Shown piece by piece: positions 57,402 to 64,000 of a DNA stretch of 64,000 nt. The position numbers and the translations under genes were made by a program. Origin of the DNA: Burkholderiales bacterium (GTDB taxonomy: Bacteria > Pseudomonadota > Gammaproteobacteria > Burkholderiales > Eutrophovitaceae); assembly GCA_028379895.1 (NCBI GenBank), contig JAOEKQ010000007.1, positions 1-64,000 of the forward strand, given 5' to 3'. Under the pieces are notes generated by a model. The model had not been told where the DNA came from, searched no databases, and saw only the letters and a list, made by a program, of their open reading frames with translations. Every line of letters starts with the position of its first letter. Within the stretch, counting starts at the first letter, position 1.

Positions 57402-57499
57402 ATGACAGATTTTACAGACATGGCTTCAGACTTGTTGCGGCTGTGAGATAATCTAGTTTATTACGATTAACCCATAGACATCTGGAGTTCGAACATATT

Positions 57500-58531
57500 A
57501 TGAATGAAAATCGGCAAAAAGCGCTTGAGGCAGCACTATCTCAGATTGAGAAGCAGTTTGGAAAAGGCTCTATTATGTTACTCGGGGATCAGGAAGTTAA
57601 TCCCGACTTAAAGGTGGTCTCGACGGGTTCACTTGGGCTTGACATTGCTTTGGGAATTGGTGGTTTACCCAGGGGTCGAGTTGTGGAGGTCTATGGGCCA
57701 GAGTCTTCCGGTAAGACCACGTTGACGCTTTCTGTTATTGCTGAGATGCAAAAAATTGGTGGGTCTGCGGCGTTCATTGATGCAGAGCACGCCCTAGATC
57801 CAGAATATGCGACAAAACTTGGTGTGAACATTGATGATTTGCTCATTTCTCAGCCAGATAATGGTGAACAGGCATTAGAGATTGCAGACATGCTGGTTCG
57901 ATCGGGTTCGGTTGATGTGGTAGTAGTGGATTCTGTAGCCGCTCTGACGCCTCGTGCAGAAATTGAAGGTGAGATGGGTGAGCCTCAAATGGGCTTGCAG
58001 GCGAGGTTAATGTCGCAAGCGTTGCGAAAATTGACCGCGAACATTAAGCGATCTCACACGTTGGTTATTTTTATTAATCAGATAAGGATGAAAATCGGTG
58101 TGATGTTCGGCAGCCCTGAAACCACAACAGGTGGTAATGCACTAAAATTTTACTCGTCTGTTCGAATTGATATTAGACGGATTGGTGCGATAAAAAAATC
58201 CGATGAAATTATCGGGAACGAGACCCGAGTTAAAGTAGTGAAAAATAAAGTTGCCCCTCCGTTTAGACAGGCTGAGTTTGATATCCTGTACGGAAAAGGC
58301 ATTTCCCGAGAAGGTGAAATTATTGATCTTGGTGTAAAGCATAATATCGTGGATAAAGCTGGAGCATGGTACAGCTACAACGGTGATCGCATCGGACAAG
58401 GAAAAGATAACGTTCGGGAATTCTTAAAACAAAATTCTCAAATGGCTATCGAAATTGAAAACAAGGTGCGAGAGATCGTCGGAGTTAGATTCGCCAGCGC
58501 TCCGAAACCTGGTAAGAGTTCTGAAGAGTAA
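57500..58531 (+). CDS. recA: Recombinase RecA
   Basis: Strand-exchange protein and SOS co-protease. The 343-residue protein has the P-loop GPESSGKTT (near 65-73), EHALDPEYA near 95 and the DNA-binding [11 protein letters not shown] (near 170-180). The 98-base leader has no CTGT-N8-ACAG box, so if LexA controls it the site is not of the usual proteobacterial form. recX follows after 17 bases. Confidence 0.98.
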   Translation: MNENRQKALEAALSQIEKQFGKGSIMLLGDQEVNPDLKVVSTGSLGLDIALGIGGLPRGRVVEVYGPESSGKTTLTLSVIAEMQKIGGSAAFIDAEHALDPEYATKLGVNIDDLLISQPDNGEQALEIADMLVRSGSVDVVVVDSVAALTPRAEIEGEMGEPQMGLQARLMSQALRKLTANIKRSHTLVIFINQIRMKIGVMFGSPETTTGGNALKFYSSVRIDIRRIGAIKKSDEIIGNETRVKVVKNKVAPPFRQAEFDILYGKGISREGEIIDLGVKHNIVDKAGAWYSYNGDRIGQGKDNVREFLKQNSQMAIEIENKVREIVGVRFASAPKPGKSSEE

Positions 58532-58548
58532 AATTCAGGAGATATTTT

Positions 58549-59013
58549 TTGGAAGAGTCGTTAAAACTGACGGCGATGCGGTTATTAGGTCGGAAAGAGT
58601 ATACGCGCCTAGAACTAGGTAAAAAGCTTTTATCGAGAGCGTGCGAACCCCAAGAAGTTGATCAGTTACTTGACGACTTTGAGTCCAAAGGGTGGCTTGA
58701 CGATCGTCGCTACGCTGAAGCATATATCCGTACCAAGCGTCAGAGGTTTGGTATGCGAAAAATTTTTCGAGACTTAGAGTTGAGAGGTGTGGCTAAATCT
58801 ATTATTTTTGAGTATCGAGAAGAGGTTTTAAAGGGAGACCTCCATGCTGCTAGATTAGTTTGGGCTAAAAAATACAGTATGAAACCAGACGGTCCATCAG
58901 CTTGGGCAAAGCAAGCCCGTTTTTTAGTCAATCGTGGGTTTGACCAAACCACAGTGAGGGCGGTGCTATCAGATCCAAGTTGCAACGTTGATTCAGATGA
59001 TCTTTACATGTGA
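58549..59013 (+). CDS. recX: Regulatory protein RecX
   Basis: Inhibitor of RecA filament growth. The 154-residue helical protein has AMRLLGRKEYTRLELGKKL (8-26) and FESKGWLDDRRYAEAYI near 44-60, the RecX repeats. Start is TTG 58549, with AGGAGA at 58537-58542. alaS follows after 33 bases. Confidence 0.93.
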   Translation: MEESLKLTAMRLLGRKEYTRLELGKKLLSRACEPQEVDQLLDDFESKGWLDDRRYAEAYIRTKRQRFGMRKIFRDLELRGVAKSIIFEYREEVLKGDLHAARLVWAKKYSMKPDGPSAWAKQARFLVNRGFDQTTVRAVLSDPSCNVDSDDLYM

Positions 59014-59028
59014 GAGAAGTGTCAATAA

Positions 59029-61674
<2,646 letters not shown>

Positions 61675-61676
61675 AA

Positions 61677-61704
61677 GCTGACACAGTCGTTGGCTCAGCC
61701 TTTT
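61677..61704. terminator. Weak convergent hairpin between alaS and algC
   Basis: GCTGA (61677-61681) pairs with TCAGC (61695-61699) around 13 bases, followed by C-TTTT on the plus strand and TTTT on the minus strand. It overlaps the algC stop codon. Weak as a terminator. Confidence 0.3.
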
Positions 61705-63065
61705 GGAAATGATAAGTGCGGAGCAATTTTGGCGATTGCACTTTGGAATTCGCCCATAATTCTTGTTAGTCCGGACCTTGTGTCTGCTTCAAATCGAAGA
61801 ACGATGGTTGGTGTTGTGTTCGACGCCCTTGCTAGTCCAAATCCGTCTTGATATTCAACACGAATTCCATCCATTGTAATTCGTTCTTCAGCGGTTGCGT
61901 AACAGTCCGAAGTCTTTAGTTGTTCAGTTATTGAGAAGTTTTCGCCCTCTGCGCATTCGATTTGTAATTCCGGCGTTGAAATAGATTTAGGTAGTCTTTT
62001 GAACGTTTGCTCCAATGAGGACTGTTTGCTTAAGTATTCTAAGAGGCGGGCGCCTGCGTAGATACCATCGTCGAATCCAAACCACCGCTCTTTGAAAAAG
62101 AAGTGACCGCTCATCTCCCCTCCTAGAAGTATTTTAGAGAGTTTCATTTCAGCTTTAATGAGAGAGTGGCCAGTTTTCCACATTTTTGGGCGACCACCAA
62201 GTTCTGTTATCCATTTGCCTAGATCTCTAGAACACTTAACGTCATAAATAATTTCCGCGTTTTGATGTCTCGCGAGTAAATCATCGGCAAACATCATCAT
62301 TAAACGATCTGGATAAATGATTTCTCCATTCTTGGTCACTACACCTAGCCGGTCAGCATCTCCGTCGAATGCTAAACCTATTTCAGATTCCCCCTCAGCG
62401 ACATCTTCAATAAGATCCTTTAAATTTGATGGTTTAGAGGGGTCGGGATGATGGTTTGGGAAGTTTCCGTCCACGTCACAGAAAAGCTCACTGACATCAC
62501 ATCCTATGGATTTAAAAATTTCACTTGCGTATAGGCCTGCGACTCCATTGCCGCAATCAATTGATACTTTCATGCGGCGAGCTAGCTGGATATCATTCTT
62601 AATGCGATTCTTGTATCGCTCGTCAATGTCTGTGTCCATGACATTGCCATGGCCGACATTGAATTTCCTGGTTTCTATGAGCTCAAGAAGGTCTTGAATT
62701 TGAGAGCCGTAAATTGCATGTCCATCCAAGACAATTTTTAGTCCATTATATTCCGGAGGATTATGGCTACCCGTAACCATTACACCGTTTCCTGTTTGTA
62801 GCTCATGGGTAGAAAAATATAGTGCGGGTGAGGTCACTTGTCCGATATCGATCACATCAATACCAGTAGATACTATCCCTTCAATGAGGGCTGCGACGAT
62901 GGAGGGTCCACTTAACCTCCCATCTCGCCCGACGCATATTGCTTTACCATTTTCAACGTGAGTACCGATAGCTTTTCCAATTAATCTAACGCCTTCAATA
63001 GTTAAGGAGGTTCCGACGATACCGCGTATGTCATAAGCTTTAAAAATAGATGCATCTATTGTCAC
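61695..63065 (-). CDS. algC: Phosphomannomutase/phosphoglucomutase
   Basis: Interconverts 1- and 6-phosphates of mannose or glucose for surface polysaccharide and glycogen-type metabolism. The 456-residue protein has the catalytic Ser100 in VTGSHNP, the metal-binding DGDADRLG near 239 and GEMSGHFFF near 316 that sets sugar orientation. N-terminal FKAYDIRG is standard. It overlaps the upstream yheT-type gene by 4 bases (63062-63065). Confidence 0.95.
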   Translation of the reverse strand: MTIDASIFKAYDIRGIVGTSLTIEGVRLIGKAIGTHVENGKAICVGRDGRLSGPSIVAALIEGIVSTGIDVIDIGQVTSPALYFSTHELQTGNGVMVTGSHNPPEYNGLKIVLDGHAIYGSQIQDLLELIETRKFNVGHGNVMDTDIDERYKNRIKNDIQLARRMKVSIDCGNGVAGLYASEIFKSIGCDVSELFCDVDGNFPNHHPDPSKPSNLKDLIEDVAEGESEIGLAFDGDADRLGVVTKNGEIIYPDRLMMMFADDLLARHQNAEIIYDVKCSRDLGKWITELGGRPKMWKTGHSLIKAEMKLSKILLGGEMSGHFFFKERWFGFDDGIYAGARLLEYLSKQSSLEQTFKRLPKSISTPELQIECAEGENFSITEQLKTSDCYATAEERITMDGIRVEYQDGFGLARASNTTPTIVLRFEADTRSGLTRIMGEFQSAIAKIAPHLSFPKG

Positions 63066-64000
63066 AAGAATTCCTTAAAGTATTGAATAATTTGATTTGG
63101 TAACCAACCGATATGTCCCGGGAATGAGCCACTGGTGTACCCAACATGACCGCCACGCGTTGTTAAATTCAACATAATATTGCCATTATTTTGGGTGAGT
63201 GTCTTGAGTGCAACTCCTGGAATAAATGGATCGTTCTCAGCATGAATAATCATTGTGGGCTTCTTAATGCATGATAGGAAAGGTTTGCTGCTGGCACGTG
63301 ACCAGTAGTCATTTACATCGGCGTATCCATGTAGAGGAGCCGTAAAGTGATTATCAAATTGCTTTAGTGTTTCACAATTTTTTATCGACTCAATCGCCAT
63401 GTTTAGTTTATGGTCTTGGATTTTGCGTATTGCTTTTACCTTAAGTGTTCGCAAGAAATGATTACCATAAATTTTATTGATTCCCACGCTGAGTCGATTC
63501 CCGGCAACTGTTAAGTCGTAGGGAGCGGATATAGAGGCCGCGGCACTGATTGACTCATTGTGTAGATATTTTGACTGGCCTAACCAATTTAACAAGACGT
63601 TTCCTCCTAGCGAGTATCCCACTATGAATATTTTTTCGTAATTTAATTTTCTTAAGAGAGCTATCAGCCATTCGAGTTCGTTACTATCCCCTGAATGATA
63701 GGCTCTGGGTAAGCGGTTTGGCACGCCGCTACATCCTCGAAAGTGAACGACACACCCGGACCAACCCACCGTTTTTACATGTTGCATCAATGCTTTTGAA
63801 TAGTGGCTTTTAGAGCTTCCTTCGAGGCCATGTAACACAACTACTAATGGTAAATTTCTATCGTTGTTGATCCAATCGATGTGTAAAAAATCCCCATCTG
63901 GAGCTTCGATTTCCTGTCTTTCGTAATGAACTATTTTTTGGGATAAAAACAAAAAAGGAAAAATAGTTTGTGAGTGCGCTCCTCGAAGCCACTTCGGAGC
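63062..64000 (-). CDS. yheT: YheT-type alpha/beta-hydrolase, 5' end beyond the window
   Basis: The frame stays open to base 64000. A TTG at 63952 would give a 296-residue product, but the 16 codons upstream encode APKWLRGAHSQTIFPF, the conserved PxWLRxxHxQTI start of the YheT family, so the true start is outside. Visible are the HGLEGSSKSHY oxyanion motif, the nucleophile GYSLGGNV, the acid in HAENDPF and His in RGGHVG. Substrate unknown. It overlaps algC by 4 bases, so the two are probably one operon. Confidence 0.9.
   Translation of the reverse strand, partial: APKWLRGAHSQTIFPFLFLSQKIVHYERQEIEAPDGDFLHIDWINNDRNLPLVVVLHGLEGSSKSHYSKALMQHVKTVGWSGCVVHFRGCSGVPNRLPRAYHSGDSNELEWLIALLRKLNYEKIFIVGYSLGGNVLLNWLGQSKYLHNESISAAASISAPYDLTVAGNRLSVGINKIYGNHFLRTLKVKAIRKIQDHKLNMAIESIKNCETLKQFDNHFTAPLHGYADVNDYWSRASSKPFLSCIKKPTMIIHAENDPFIPGVALKTLTQNNGNIMLNLTTRGGHVGYTSGSFPGHIGWLPNQIIQYFKEFL

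Overview
This 64 kb window looks like a chromosomal segment of a free-living, probably aquatic, betaproteobacterium-like organism. The evidence is gene content and order: a tandem double-length UvrA, the exbB-exbD-lpxK-trm112-kdsB-adk operon, a MutL of the endonuclease type, a split PntAA/PntAB/PntB transhydrogenase, the nrdR-ribD-ribE-ribBX-ribH-nusB-thiL-pgpA run, and recA-recX-alaS. Base composition is moderately AT-rich by eye. I saw no tRNA, rRNA, CRISPR array, insertion sequence or prophage. The species assignment is inference.

Layout. 1-6 kb: the 3' part of a tandem UvrA gene and a DUF502 membrane protein, closed by a strong bidirectional terminator. 6-13.5 kb (minus strand): a pyrophosphate module (membrane H+-pyrophosphatase hppA and PPi-dependent phosphofructokinase), then adk, kdsB, a trm112-type small protein, lpxK, exbD and exbB. 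13.5-24 kb: an AT-rich gap with DnaA-box-like sites, then xseA, miaA-mutL, the pnt operon, a flavin reductase, a MobA-like transferase, an amiC-type amidase, tsaE and a LysR regulator. 25-27 kb: ilvD and a DUF465 protein. 27.1-28.1 kb: a gene-poor stretch holding two near-identical tandem small RNAs with anti-Shine-Dalgarno loops. 28-34 kb: a second LysR gene, then parE, a small exported protein and parC. 34-49 kb: mixed accessory metabolism, transport and small unknown proteins. 49.7-61.7 kb: a dense housekeeping series on the plus strand from glyA to alaS. 61.7-64 kb: phosphomannomutase/phosphoglucomutase and a YheT-type hydrolase that runs off the window edge.

The genes fit a heterotroph that economises on pyrophosphate energy (hppA with PPi-PFK), keeps NADPH through PntAB, makes riboflavin with a RibBX variant whose cyclohydrolase half has lost its zinc cysteines, and repairs DNA with UvrA, MutL, RecA and ExoVII.

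The observations most worth following up are: (1) the tandem sibling small RNAs at 27650-27716 and 27888-27954, each with a CCUCCUCC hairpin loop followed by a Rho-independent terminator; (2) a nine-codon leader ORF before the MFS gene whose GGAGGAGG ribosome binding site is an exact complement of those loops; (3) a possible pseudoknot in the hppA 5' leader that would mask its ribosome binding site; and (4) a DnaA-box-like cluster in the exbB-xseA gap.
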